Source: a virus. From it: a stretch of DNA of 49,734 nt. The first letter of the stretch is position 1. The number at the start of each line of letters is the position of its first letter. Under the pieces are notes generated by a model. It was not told the DNA's origin and did no database searches. It worked only from the letters and a program-made list of their open reading frames with translations. The DNA lies in IMG/VR virus record IMGVR_UViG_3300042731_005083, positions 1 to 49,734 of that record; one strand, written 5' to 3'. Shown here one piece after another: positions 16,128-23,884 of the stretch. The position numbers and the translations under genes were made by a program.

Positions 16128-16377
16128 CAGGCTTCCCCTGCATTGCTTTTATCAGATTCTGGGAAAACAACAGAAGATCGTTAAATTCATCCCAGTCCAA
16201 ATCTCCCAGATACTCCGGGGAAAAAGATCCTTTTGAAGCGAATCCTATGATAAAACACTCCGTAAGGAACTTTCCCTTCGAATAATCAATATATTGCAGG
16301 CTCTGAAACAGCCAATGCCGGTTTTTATCCGGCTTCAGGGCTTTTAAGTCCTGATAACCTATTCCAGAGCGGAAGCG
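16120..16377 (-). CDS. Tail assembly chaperone extension, made by -1 frameshift (gpGT-like)
   Basis: An 85-codon extension read after a -1 slip at 16377-16383. It is helical, with a Lys-rich start and an acidic LDWDEFNDLLLF end. An open frame reaches up to 16422 but has no SD for independent initiation. Fusion to the preceding 254 codons gives a 339-residue product, analogous to lambda gpGT, whose T part recruits tail tube subunits to the tape measure. Confidence 0.75.
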   Translation of the reverse strand, partial: RFRSGIGYQDLKALKPDKNRHWLFQSLQYIDYSKGKFLTECFIIGFASKGSFSPEYLGDLDWDEFNDLLLFSQNLIKAMQGKPGG

Positions 16378-17138
16378 AAAAAAGAGGCAGTATTCACCTC
16401 CCCTTTGTAATGCTTCCCGCATTTCCGGCAGTCTATTTCAATATAGGTCTGAAGGCCGAATTCTCTTGTGACCTTTCTTCCCAGCGCCTCCAAGTCATCC
16501 CATCCCATTTCTCTGAAAATAAGAATTCCTGTTGCGTTCCTGATTCTTGCTGAAACAGGCAGCCCGTCCCCGTTAATTTCTTCGAGACAATTCACATAAA
16601 TCCGGAACTGTTCTTCGTCCTCCGTTCCGGTCTTCTCTGCTTTTATCCCGTCGGCCAGTGTCGGATACCTCATTCTCAGAGACTTCACGACAAACGGCTC
16701 CCCGTCTTTGCTCATGGCTTTCAATTCTACCGGTTCAATCAACTCGATAGTGAAGTCTTGCGCCGGGACTTCCTGTTTTCTCGACTCCAGATCATGAATA
16801 CTCAGCCTCATGTCATCGTCCGGATCGTCACTCATCAACATCCTTTTTTCTTCTGTCCCGCATACTGGACACTTAAAAAAGCCGTCGAATTTGTCTCCTA
16901 CAACTTTGATCATCGACTGAAGCGAAATTTCCTCTGCGCTCTTTATCGGGATAAGCTCCGGCCTCACGTCCTCTTCTAAAATATTGCCGATGAAACGGGC
17001 CATTCCCTTAAAGAAATAGCCCTGATCCACCAGCTTTCTGATTTCAGCCACCTTTCCGGGTTTCGGCTTTCCGATCTCCACTTCCTGAATAAATTCATCT
17101 TCAGTCTTGAAAATAGGAATCGGTAATATGTAACCCAC
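16359..17138 (-). CDS. Tail assembly chaperone with zinc-finger cysteines (gpG-like)
   Basis: 259 residues, the zero-frame product. Unusually it carries two Cys pairs, CPVCGTEE at about 90 and CRKCGKHY at about 238, which could bind one zinc. Between them is an alpha/beta region with conserved-looking RNATGILIFREMGWDDLEALG. Position between tube and tape measure and the slippery end identify it as the tail chaperone. It could also be compared with T4-type baseplate hub assembly chaperones. SD is AGGAGAG before the ATG. Confidence 0.7.
   Translation of the reverse strand: MGYILPIPIFKTEDEFIQEVEIGKPKPGKVAEIRKLVDQGYFFKGMARFIGNILEEDVRPELIPIKSAEEISLQSMIKVVGDKFDGFFKCPVCGTEEKRMLMSDDPDDDMRLSIHDLESRKQEVPAQDFTIELIEPVELKAMSKDGEPFVVKSLRMRYPTLADGIKAEKTGTEDEEQFRIYVNCLEEINGDGLPVSARIRNATGILIFREMGWDDLEALGRKVTREFGLQTYIEIDCRKCGKHYKGEVNTASFFASALE
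16377..16383 (-). promoter_or_regulatory. Programmed -1 frameshift slippery site
   Basis: Minus strand reads T TTT TTC in the zero frame (codons TCT-TTT-TTC), an exact X-XXY-YYZ heptamer. Six codons later the zero frame meets TAG. The -1 frame stays open for 85 codons up to the tape measure. Position between tail tube and tape measure is where most long-tailed phages frameshift. Confidence 0.85.
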
Positions 17139-17156
17139 TTCTTCTCTCCTTTCGGC

Positions 17157-17573
17157 TTATGCCGTTATCGTGATGATATCTTCGGGCAGGATCGTTATTG
17201 ACGATCTCGCATAATCGGGACTGGACGCATCATAAGCATTGATACTCTTCTTTGAACACTCACAGCGGGAAAGAAGATATCTTGCATATTCAACACCGTG
17301 TCCATCTGTTTCAACAAGCACTCCATCCTTTTCCTCATTGTCTTTGAAGAACTCTTCAAAAAAATTGAAGGTTTCAGAATTCTTTTTGTACTTGTAGACC
17401 ACTTCAATCGGGGGGATCGTTTCTGTTCCGTTGTGTCGAGAATAAATCTTGTGAAACGACGGAATGGGAACGGCTCCCTTTTCACGGCTGATCTCGCTCA
17501 CGCTGACCAGACCGTCGGGTTCAAACCCGTCAAAAAACAGCTTTTTCTTGCTGACCATGTCTCCTGTCTGCAT
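17157..17573 (-). CDS. Tail tube protein
   Basis: 138 residues directly after the sheath gene, the standard tube position in contractile tails. The sequence is beta-rich with a helix in the middle (SETFNFFEEFFKDNEEK), like the tube fold. A second in-frame ATG five codons later also has an AGGAG upstream. The role is inferred mainly from order and size. Confidence 0.65.
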   Translation of the reverse strand: MQTGDMVSKKKLFFDGFEPDGLVSVSEISREKGAVPIPSFHKIYSRHNGTETIPPIEVVYKYKKNSETFNFFEEFFKDNEEKDGVLVETDGHGVEYARYLLSRCECSKKSINAYDASSPDYARSSITILPEDIITITA

Positions 17574-17587
17574 TCAATTTTCCTCCA

Positions 17588-19420
17588 TTACAGCCGTAAG
17601 ATTCCGAGACCGATCTTGATTGATCCGTTCGGAGCAGGGAATGTGAAGTAACAGTCAAAATTTGTCTGTCCCGCATTCAACCCTGTCTGAGTATTATTTG
17701 TCAGATCCGCTTTGCACTCAAAGTGATCATCCGGTTTTGATTCAACTCCGGTATCGGGATCGAAAGTCTGCCCGAAAGTCTCTCCGACCGGGACGCTTCC
17801 TGTTGTTCCTTCGTTCCACATTTTATGGAAAAACTGAAGAATCGCCGATTTGTTGTTTTGGAGCCGTGCATAAGTGGTCGGCATATTTTCTTCATCCCTG
17901 AGACTGTCGATGAAAGAAACCTTGAAAAAGTTTCTCATGATAATCCCTTCGGAGAATCTGTATGCTTCATCCGTTGAATAGGTAAAAGCGTTTCTCACAA
18001 CAATTCCCACGCCTGAAATTTCCTGAATACAATTTATTCCGGCGTTCGCCAGATCCGTCCTGTCAAAGTTATCGGGAAACTGAATTCCGATAACTGAATT
18101 CGCGCCGACAAGCGGTTCCTGCTGGATTGCCTGTGAGTGGTGAATCCCGTATTTTGCGATAACCCTTACCCACTGGCCCATGACATGACCGACGTTCGGG
18201 ATCTCTCTGTCCGGAGCGTTTACGGCAGAAGAGAAAGGATCTGTTACACCCAGCCAGTGTGCCATGATCTTTCCATATACCGCATCCGATCTCTGAAGAT
18301 TGTTCCCGATAGTAATTAACTGACTCTTTGAACGTTCACTCTGTATTGTCCTGAACCATACCGGATTATCGTCCTCACGGGAGGCGCAGTATGCTTCTCC
18401 TGCTGTCTGCACCACGTCCACGATCGTTTCAGGGTTCGCCAGCATACGGACAGGAAGATCATCAAAAAGATGAAGTGTTACATCCCAGTGTCCCGCAGTA
18501 TATCCGGCTGTTCCGTATGCGCCATTCGTGGGGTATGTCACGGCAGAGTCTGAAGAAATCAACCTGTCCGCCAGTGTGTCCGAGGAGGAATATACAGCAG
18601 AAAGCCACGGGGAATCATTGAAAATGTTCCCGACGTAGAATTCCGTCACTTCGCTCTCTGTTGTGCATACGATCTTTCCCCTGTCAATATCGACTTCCTG
18701 TTCAACCCCTGTGATATCTTTTCTGTAAGTCTGAATAGTAAATCCTGGAATGCTGACAACATCATTTACGGCAAGAGCGGCTGCGCTGGCCGAAAAATTT
18801 CCTGACCATGAAATCCTTTTCAGGTTTTCATCAATGGCAGTTATTTTTTTATACTCCGTTCCTGGAGTACCGCCTGTTGCAACAAATTTGACAATGTCTC
18901 CGACTCTGAAGCCTATAACAGAATCCAGTTCCGCATAACTCTGCCCTGTCGCGGCGCACGTTGCCGATGCCTGAGTTGAGAAACGATCAGCTGCTGTGAT
19001 CAATGTTCCTGTCCTGTTACCGCTTGCTCCGTATTCAGGCTCACCTTTGTATGCCCCGGAGAGGATTAAAGCGTCCGCATCTGCTCCGTCATTCGCAACT
19101 TCTCTTGTCGCCACAACAGCGTCAATATTTCCGGCGCCATCGTTTCCCAGATATCCGGCAATGTAAACCTCTCCGGGAACGTTTTTAAGGTTATCGAAAA
19201 AACCTTTTACCACATCGGGGCAAAAGGCAGACTCGTCAATCTGTTTCCCGAAAATCTCCTGAAATTCAGAATATCTCCGGCAGAGCATTGCCTTGTTATA
19301 TCGCCTCTCAAGAAAACCCATATAACCGGCTTTATTGAATTCGGCCTGCCTTACCTGTCTGGAACGCTTCACCGGCAGATTTTCGCCGTAGGTTCCAAGC
19401 CTGCGTAATTCCTGTGCCAT
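17588..19420 (-). CDS. Contractile tail sheath protein
   Basis: 610 residues. The C-terminal half has the family features: a segment with IQSERSKSQLITIGNN, GHVMGQWVRVIAKYGIHHSQAI, an ISGVGIVVRNAFTYST stretch and the YRFSEGIIMRNFFKVSFID strand-helix used for sheath-sheath contacts. A beta-rich insertion (about 150-240, with GFRVGDIVKFVATGG) probably projects from the surface. It is the gene that shows the phage has a contractile tail. It follows a 66-residue gene by 3 nt. Confidence 0.85.
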   Translation of the reverse strand: MAQELRRLGTYGENLPVKRSRQVRQAEFNKAGYMGFLERRYNKAMLCRRYSEFQEIFGKQIDESAFCPDVVKGFFDNLKNVPGEVYIAGYLGNDGAGNIDAVVATREVANDGADADALILSGAYKGEPEYGASGNRTGTLITAADRFSTQASATCAATGQSYAELDSVIGFRVGDIVKFVATGGTPGTEYKKITAIDENLKRISWSGNFSASAAALAVNDVVSIPGFTIQTYRKDITGVEQEVDIDRGKIVCTTESEVTEFYVGNIFNDSPWLSAVYSSSDTLADRLISSDSAVTYPTNGAYGTAGYTAGHWDVTLHLFDDLPVRMLANPETIVDVVQTAGEAYCASREDDNPVWFRTIQSERSKSQLITIGNNLQRSDAVYGKIMAHWLGVTDPFSSAVNAPDREIPNVGHVMGQWVRVIAKYGIHHSQAIQQEPLVGANSVIGIQFPDNFDRTDLANAGINCIQEISGVGIVVRNAFTYSTDEAYRFSEGIIMRNFFKVSFIDSLRDEENMPTTYARLQNNKSAILQFFHKMWNEGTTGSVPVGETFGQTFDPDTGVESKPDDHFECKADLTNNTQTGLNAGQTNFDCYFTFPAPNGSIKIGLGILRL

Positions 19421-19423
19421 TTC

Positions 19424-19624
19424 TTATCCCTCTTTCTTGACCCGTTTTTCGGTCAACTCTGCAAGATTTTTTTTCAGAGAAGGATCTTTCTCGAATATAT
19501 CAGCCGGTACGTCCTCCGGCTTTCTGGGTTCCACTCTGAAAAACTGTCTTCCAAGATAAAATTCAATCGTTCTGTTCTTCCGCGGAATAACCTTGATTGT
19601 TTTTACCTTTTCCTCTTTTTTCAT
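19424..19624 (-). CDS. Hypothetical protein, 66 aa, before the sheath
   Basis: 66 residues from an ATG that overlaps the previous TGA (ATGA). It begins MKKEEKVKTIKVIP and has FFRVEPRKPEDVP, short strands of the type seen in small tail or connector accessory proteins. Not recognised. A longer upstream frame is a shadow of the preceding gene. Confidence 0.6.
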   Translation of the reverse strand: MKKEEKVKTIKVIPRKNRTIEFYLGRQFFRVEPRKPEDVPADIFEKDPSLKKNLAELTEKRVKKEG

Positions 19625-20811
19625 CCCTCTGACTTTTCCTGATCTATCGTCAGTGTTTGCGTCACCAAGGGAACTGTTGTTATTCTTTTCCATACGGCCT
19701 CATTTACCTCCACCTCGAAAGTATAAATCAAACGGGGAATTATGTCGATAGGATCTTGTGGATCGTTCTCCGTCGGTTCACTATCCCAGTCCAGACGGAG
19801 CTTCACCCCGTTACACCACAATTCCCTCTTTATCAGGATGTCTCGGAGTATCCGTGACATTTCTGAAATGCTTTCATAATAATGAGCGTCTATTTCCGCC
19901 TGCACCGCCCACTTTTCGTTCCGGGTTCTTTTTTCCTCATAATACAAAACAGCGTCAGAAGCCGACAATAAAACTCTCTCTTCCTCATTGGAAGTGACTA
20001 CCGGCTCCGGAGACATCCCCCAGAAAATAATCGACGGAAATACCGCTGTTTTCTCAAAGTGTCCATACCCGCCATAATAATACAGATATATCGGTGCGTC
20101 AGTATAATCATGAAGAATCTTCGTCCCATCGAAAAGATCCCCGAGAGTTATCTGTCCATTTGAAAATTCTTTTACATTATGGATTTCCGAATTCACCCCG
20201 TCGTCTATCTGAAAAACAGAATTTCTGATAATCGACGGTATCACCCTCCCGGAAACCGAATCCACGATCAAAAACGTTTCATCATCCTGAGACAAGCTGA
20301 TTGTTCCGAGAAATTTTCTGATATTTTCTCTTTCCCATGCCGTCACCATGGAAGCAAAAATATCCTTCGGGATGTTCTCTTTCACCACCACCATGTATGA
20401 AACCAGTAAAATCCCGATATCTGTCCCGTGATATTCAAATTTAATCTTCGTTATTGTGCTGTCTACCGCCGGAATTGCAATATGAATGAATTCTCTTTTC
20501 GGCTGGAAATACCGTCTTCCTGAACCAAAATCCACTGAAAAAATGAAATCGTCTTTCTTCCTGGCTGTCGCCGTCTCCTGATCTGTCCAGCACGAAAAAA
20601 CGATATAATCATCTCCTCCCGTTCCCGTATCAACTGAAACCGGAGTCGATAGTGTCTTTTCGCAATATCCGCCGTTTTGAAACTGGAACATGAGAGATTT
20701 TTCCTGCCAGCCTGCAACGAATTCCGGGATCTCATTATACTGCCTAAAACTTGCGTCTGAATATGAGAAACCTGTTTCATCCGTTAAAAGATCAACTACC
20801 CTCTCTGACAC
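19621..20811 (-). CDS. Structural protein between tail completion and sheath genes
   Basis: 396 residues, not recognised by family. It is beta-rich in the first two thirds (strands with YIVFSCWTD, FIFSVDFGSGRRYF, IHIAIPAVDSTITKIKFEY) and helix-rich after residue 290. The last 100 residues (IPRLIYTFEVEVNEAVWKRIT) resemble tail-terminator-like domains in that they follow the virion morphogenesis gene. Position supports a neck or tail-terminator role. Confidence 0.55.
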   Translation of the reverse strand: MSERVVDLLTDETGFSYSDASFRQYNEIPEFVAGWQEKSLMFQFQNGGYCEKTLSTPVSVDTGTGGDDYIVFSCWTDQETATARKKDDFIFSVDFGSGRRYFQPKREFIHIAIPAVDSTITKIKFEYHGTDIGILLVSYMVVVKENIPKDIFASMVTAWERENIRKFLGTISLSQDDETFLIVDSVSGRVIPSIIRNSVFQIDDGVNSEIHNVKEFSNGQITLGDLFDGTKILHDYTDAPIYLYYYGGYGHFEKTAVFPSIIFWGMSPEPVVTSNEEERVLLSASDAVLYYEEKRTRNEKWAVQAEIDAHYYESISEMSRILRDILIKRELWCNGVKLRLDWDSEPTENDPQDPIDIIPRLIYTFEVEVNEAVWKRITTVPLVTQTLTIDQEKSEG

Positions 20812-21388
20812 GTCTCTCCCTCGATGACAACCTCTGCATTTTGATTAATTCGTCTTTCTTGTTGTCGTTAATATATCTCGCCATAGCCCTTCTGACTTTT
20901 TTTGCCGACTCTTCTTTTTTCATTTGGCGGAGCGTCCGACTTAATGCTCTGATCCGTGCCGGACGTGGAGGAATTCGGATCAGAACATCATCTCTCTTTA
21001 TGATTGCTCCGTTTTCATGGATCATAAGCAATTTTGCCAGTGTCAAATCTGCTTTATGATGTTTTTTACGAGATAGAACAATTTTCCACCCGTTTGACTG
21101 TCTTTTCAGCACCAGCGCATTAAACAGACTTCTCTCTTCATCCTCTCCCTTCCCATAGAGCGGAGAACGCGGCCGGCTCAGTCCTTCGTTTGTTTTCTGT
21201 TTTATCGTCGCATCCTTCAGCCGTTCCAGCCGGAAATTATTCTTTTTTAACCCATCCTGATAATTCAGGATCGTGTTGACGGCATATTTCTTTGTCATCG
21301 AGTTGATGCTTTTCCCGGCCAGCTTTGGAAGCCGTCTCATTCTTTTTCTTTTTGCGTCGTATGATTCAGAAAACTTGAAACCTATCAT
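20792..21388 (-). CDS. Phage virion morphogenesis / tail completion protein
   Basis: 198 residues, strongly basic. The phrase LMIHENGAIIKRDDVLIRIPPRPARIR (about 121-147) is the hallmark of the gpS / HK97 gp10-like family ('IHEnGg.....ipaRPFl'). These proteins complete the neck or tail terminus. It overlaps both neighbours by 4 and 20 nt. Confidence 0.75.
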   Translation of the reverse strand: MIGFKFSESYDAKRKRMRRLPKLAGKSINSMTKKYAVNTILNYQDGLKKNNFRLERLKDATIKQKTNEGLSRPRSPLYGKGEDEERSLFNALVLKRQSNGWKIVLSRKKHHKADLTLAKLLMIHENGAIIKRDDVLIRIPPRPARIRALSRTLRQMKKEESAKKVRRAMARYINDNKKDELIKMQRLSSRERRVREGS

Positions 21389-21846
21389 CTGTTCTGCACC
21401 AACCCCAAAACAATATACAGGTATGTATTATTATGCCTGTTTTCCGTCGCTTTGTATTTAATCGTCCACTCTGCTCCGTCCACGACTACCGTGGCCTTAT
21501 TCATGTCCAAATCGTTGTAATTCCATCCGGCATCCATCCAGTCTTTCATTGCCGTTTTTGCCACAAGATCGACTCTCTCCGTCCATCCCAGCTTCAGGAG
21601 ATACTGTTCCGAAGGTTTGTCATCCAGTGGCCATGCTTTCAGGTTAAAAATCTTTGTCTCATCTTCGTAGTTTTTCCGCTTTATGGAATTATAGGAATCC
21701 CGGTCAACGTCGGCTTCTCCCCTCATGTAGATTCTCATGTCCTGTCCATATTCATGGACAATTTCCTGCACATCGAGAAGGGCATGAAGTCTTTCCAGTT
21801 CTACTCTGGCCGGGATCGTCGTGGTCAAAGGTCCGAGTTGTGCCAC
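21385..21846 (-). CDS. Head-tail joining protein (head-closure candidate)
   Basis: 153 residues directly after the adaptor gene and before the tail completion gene, the slot of head-closure proteins. It has a helical N-terminus, a LLKLGWTERVDLVAKTAMKDW helix and a beta-rich end. No signature motif is recognised, so the assignment is positional. Confidence 0.55.
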   Translation of the reverse strand: MAQLGPLTTTIPARVELERLHALLDVQEIVHEYGQDMRIYMRGEADVDRDSYNSIKRKNYEDETKIFNLKAWPLDDKPSEQYLLKLGWTERVDLVAKTAMKDWMDAGWNYNDLDMNKATVVVDGAEWTIKYKATENRHNNTYLYIVLGLVQNR

Positions 21847-21853
21847 TATCTAC

Positions 21854-22687
21854 CTACCTGAAGAAAAGTTTCAAAGATGAAAGTGCTTGATTTGCAAGAT
21901 CGTTTCTTATGTCCGAGAATTTTCCTCTGTTCCCGAAACTCCTGCTATACCCCTGAGAAGAAAGCTGTCCGCCTCCGGTTCTGTTTGCCACCTGTCCCAG
22001 CGCTACTTCCAGCGTCAATTTCATTATGATGTCTTTCATAAGAAGGACTTCATTATCCAGAACGTCGTCTTCCCCCTCTGTGATAGAGGCCACTTTATAT
22101 TCACAGAATATGTTATCTTCACCTTTCAGGAACAGAGAAGCCACCTTTTTTATCACTCCCGTTTCCTTGCTGAGAACATATCGTCCGATTTCTGAAATAC
22201 TTGCCGGTTCATACATATCCTCATTGACGACATATTTCAGGGTCACGATCTCCGTTACCGGCGCATGATCCAAAACCAGAACAGACTCTCCCATCCCGGA
22301 ATAAAATCTCTGATATGTTTTTTCTTCAGATATCTTTCTCCCGAGATACTGTTCAATCCATGGGATAATGAACCCGTCTCTCTGCCGGGATATCCATCCG
22401 TCTGTCAATTGTGAATAATATGTGATTGTCAGAGAAACGCCTGCTCCTGTTTCCGTTGCATTGGCTGAAATGGTTATTTGTCCACTCTGGACAACAAGGA
22501 TTTCAGACCCTGCCGGAATTCCGGTTCCGGCTATCCTCATTCCTTCTTTCAAAGTCCGTGTGTCTGCGATAACGATATCAGGAGAATCCTGAGTTGTGTT
22601 TCCTGTCACTGTTTTTGATGACTCTATATCGAGTTGGAAATTTTCCAGATATTCTCTGATTTCTCTTGTCGTCGGTATCGTTGCCAT
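21854..22687 (-). CDS. gp6-like head-tail adaptor with inserted beta domain
   Basis: 277 residues from the ATG at 22687 (SD GGGGAAGAC). The N-terminal helix (REIREYLENFQLD) and the C-terminal helices (LLMKDIIMKLTLEVALG) match connector proteins of the gp6/gp15 type. Residues about 22-90 hold a small beta module with MRIAGTGIPAGSEILVV and ITISANAT, a widely mobile insertion in phage proteins ('GtGIPaGT...itlSanAT'). In the mature particle the adaptor ring bridges portal and neck. Confidence 0.65.
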   Translation of the reverse strand: MATIPTTREIREYLENFQLDIESSKTVTGNTTQDSPDIVIADTRTLKEGMRIAGTGIPAGSEILVVQSGQITISANATETGAGVSLTITYYSQLTDGWISRQRDGFIIPWIEQYLGRKISEEKTYQRFYSGMGESVLVLDHAPVTEIVTLKYVVNEDMYEPASISEIGRYVLSKETGVIKKVASLFLKGEDNIFCEYKVASITEGEDDVLDNEVLLMKDIIMKLTLEVALGQVANRTGGGQLSSQGYSRSFGNRGKFSDIRNDLANQALSSLKLFFR

Positions 22688-22802
22688 GTCTTCCCCGTTT
22701 TCCAATTTAAACGAGGAGGAGCTTTTATGGTTGAATCATCGGTAATTTTTCCGCTTTGACCCATCCCACTTTTGCATCCTCCCGTTAAAAACAAATCAAC
22801 AT

Positions 22803-23246
22803 TTATGCTTTTTTCACAACTACGGTAACGAGTCCTCTGTCGTTTGCTCCCGCAGTTATGACATTTATAGCATCACCTTCTGACAGGATAGAATAAGTAT
22901 CATCTATATTCCCCGCCAAAACCTTCGCTGTGTCCGTCGCCATTGCGATTGCATCGGTAATGGCATTTGTCCCGCTTCTCAGTGTTGCTGTTCCACTTCC
23001 GGATGTTGCCCTTGCCTGGACGATCACATCGACGATTTCACAATCGAACGGGGCATTTACACTCACCGGTGTTGAATTTGCGGCCGCCGTTATGGGAATG
23101 TCAATGAAGTAAAGAGCGGAATCCTGAATCTCAATGATTTCTTCCTGCGCCGCTTTTACTACGCTTCCCAGTCCCACGTTCTGTGAAGCCGGATTCATGT
23201 TGTTCAGGACACTTGCTTCGCCTGCGCCTATTGCTGATAAATTCAT
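22803..23246 (-). CDS. Head decoration-like protein
   Basis: 147 residues, small, Ala/Thr/Val-rich and beta-rich (IPITAAANSTPVSVNAPFD, VDVIVQARATSGSGTATL), like capsid cement or head-fibre base proteins. It is two genes after the major capsid gene. The role is inferred from composition and place. It overlaps the upstream stop by 4 nt. The 100 nt after it hold only a possible 14-codon frame and no clear signal. Confidence 0.55.
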   Translation of the reverse strand: MNLSAIGAGEASVLNNMNPASQNVGLGSVVKAAQEEIIEIQDSALYFIDIPITAAANSTPVSVNAPFDCEIVDVIVQARATSGSGTATLRSGTNAITDAIAMATDTAKVLAGNIDDTYSILSEGDAINVITAGANDRGLVTVVVKKA

Positions 23247-23884
23247 TTTCCTTCTCCCTCTTTTTTGTCCTCACCCTTTTTTGAAGGTTTATTGAACGGA
23301 GGATCTTCTGCTGTTCTTGTCCGGGAAAGTTTTCTGCACCCGGAAGATCCTTTCTCTTTTACTTCCAGAATTTCGAATTTCGATCTCAGAAGCTCTTCTT
23401 TGACCAATTCCCCTTCTACAACGACGATGGAGTCCTCCATAAGAATTCCGATGTTCCAGTCCTCTTTTCTTTCTTTGTCATATCCACCGACATGGATTTC
23501 TCCATTCAGTTTGTTTTCAGGTCCGTTTTCAGGGTGTGCCATGGTATAGACCGGATTTTTGAATATGACTTTCTCCGGAGGAGGATTTTTCTTGACAACA
23601 GATTTGTCAATCCATCCTTCACGGGTAAGAATACCTTTAAGCCTGATTTTTTCGGCTTCGGTCATCTTTTCCGGAAATTCGTAGATCCCGTCTTTTGTCA
23701 CAATTGTCAGATCATCTGTGATAAAAGCTGTTGCTGTTCCTTTCTCCGGCGCATGAGGATTCTGGAAGATCCATTTTTCGATCTTGCTTTCTTCTTTCGC
23801 CTTAATGGGAGAAGCGGAGGCTTTCTGGGCCTCCGCACTCTCTTTAAGGTATTCCTTTGATGTCAATACCTTGTTATTTTCCAT
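23243..23884 (-). CDS. Hypothetical protein after the major capsid gene
   Basis: 213 residues. Charged helical ends flank two similar beta segments: IFQNPHAPEKGTATAFITDDLTIVTKDGIYEF at about 39-70 and IFKNPVYTMAHPENG... at about 106 on. The shared 'I-F-x-N-P' start suggests an internal duplication. It shares one base with the capsid stop. Possibly a head accessory or vertex protein. Not recognised. Confidence 0.55.
   Translation of the reverse strand: MENNKVLTSKEYLKESAEAQKASASPIKAKEESKIEKWIFQNPHAPEKGTATAFITDDLTIVTKDGIYEFPEKMTEAEKIRLKGILTREGWIDKSVVKKNPPPEKVIFKNPVYTMAHPENGPENKLNGEIHVGGYDKERKEDWNIGILMEDSIVVVEGELVKEELLRSKFEILEVKEKGSSGCRKLSRTRTAEDPPFNKPSKKGEDKKEGEGK

Noticed and set aside
22706-22802. 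A GTG frame of 14 codons with GGGAGG upstream
   Set aside because: Too short, in a spacer of virion genes, and no terminator or conserved pattern supports it.
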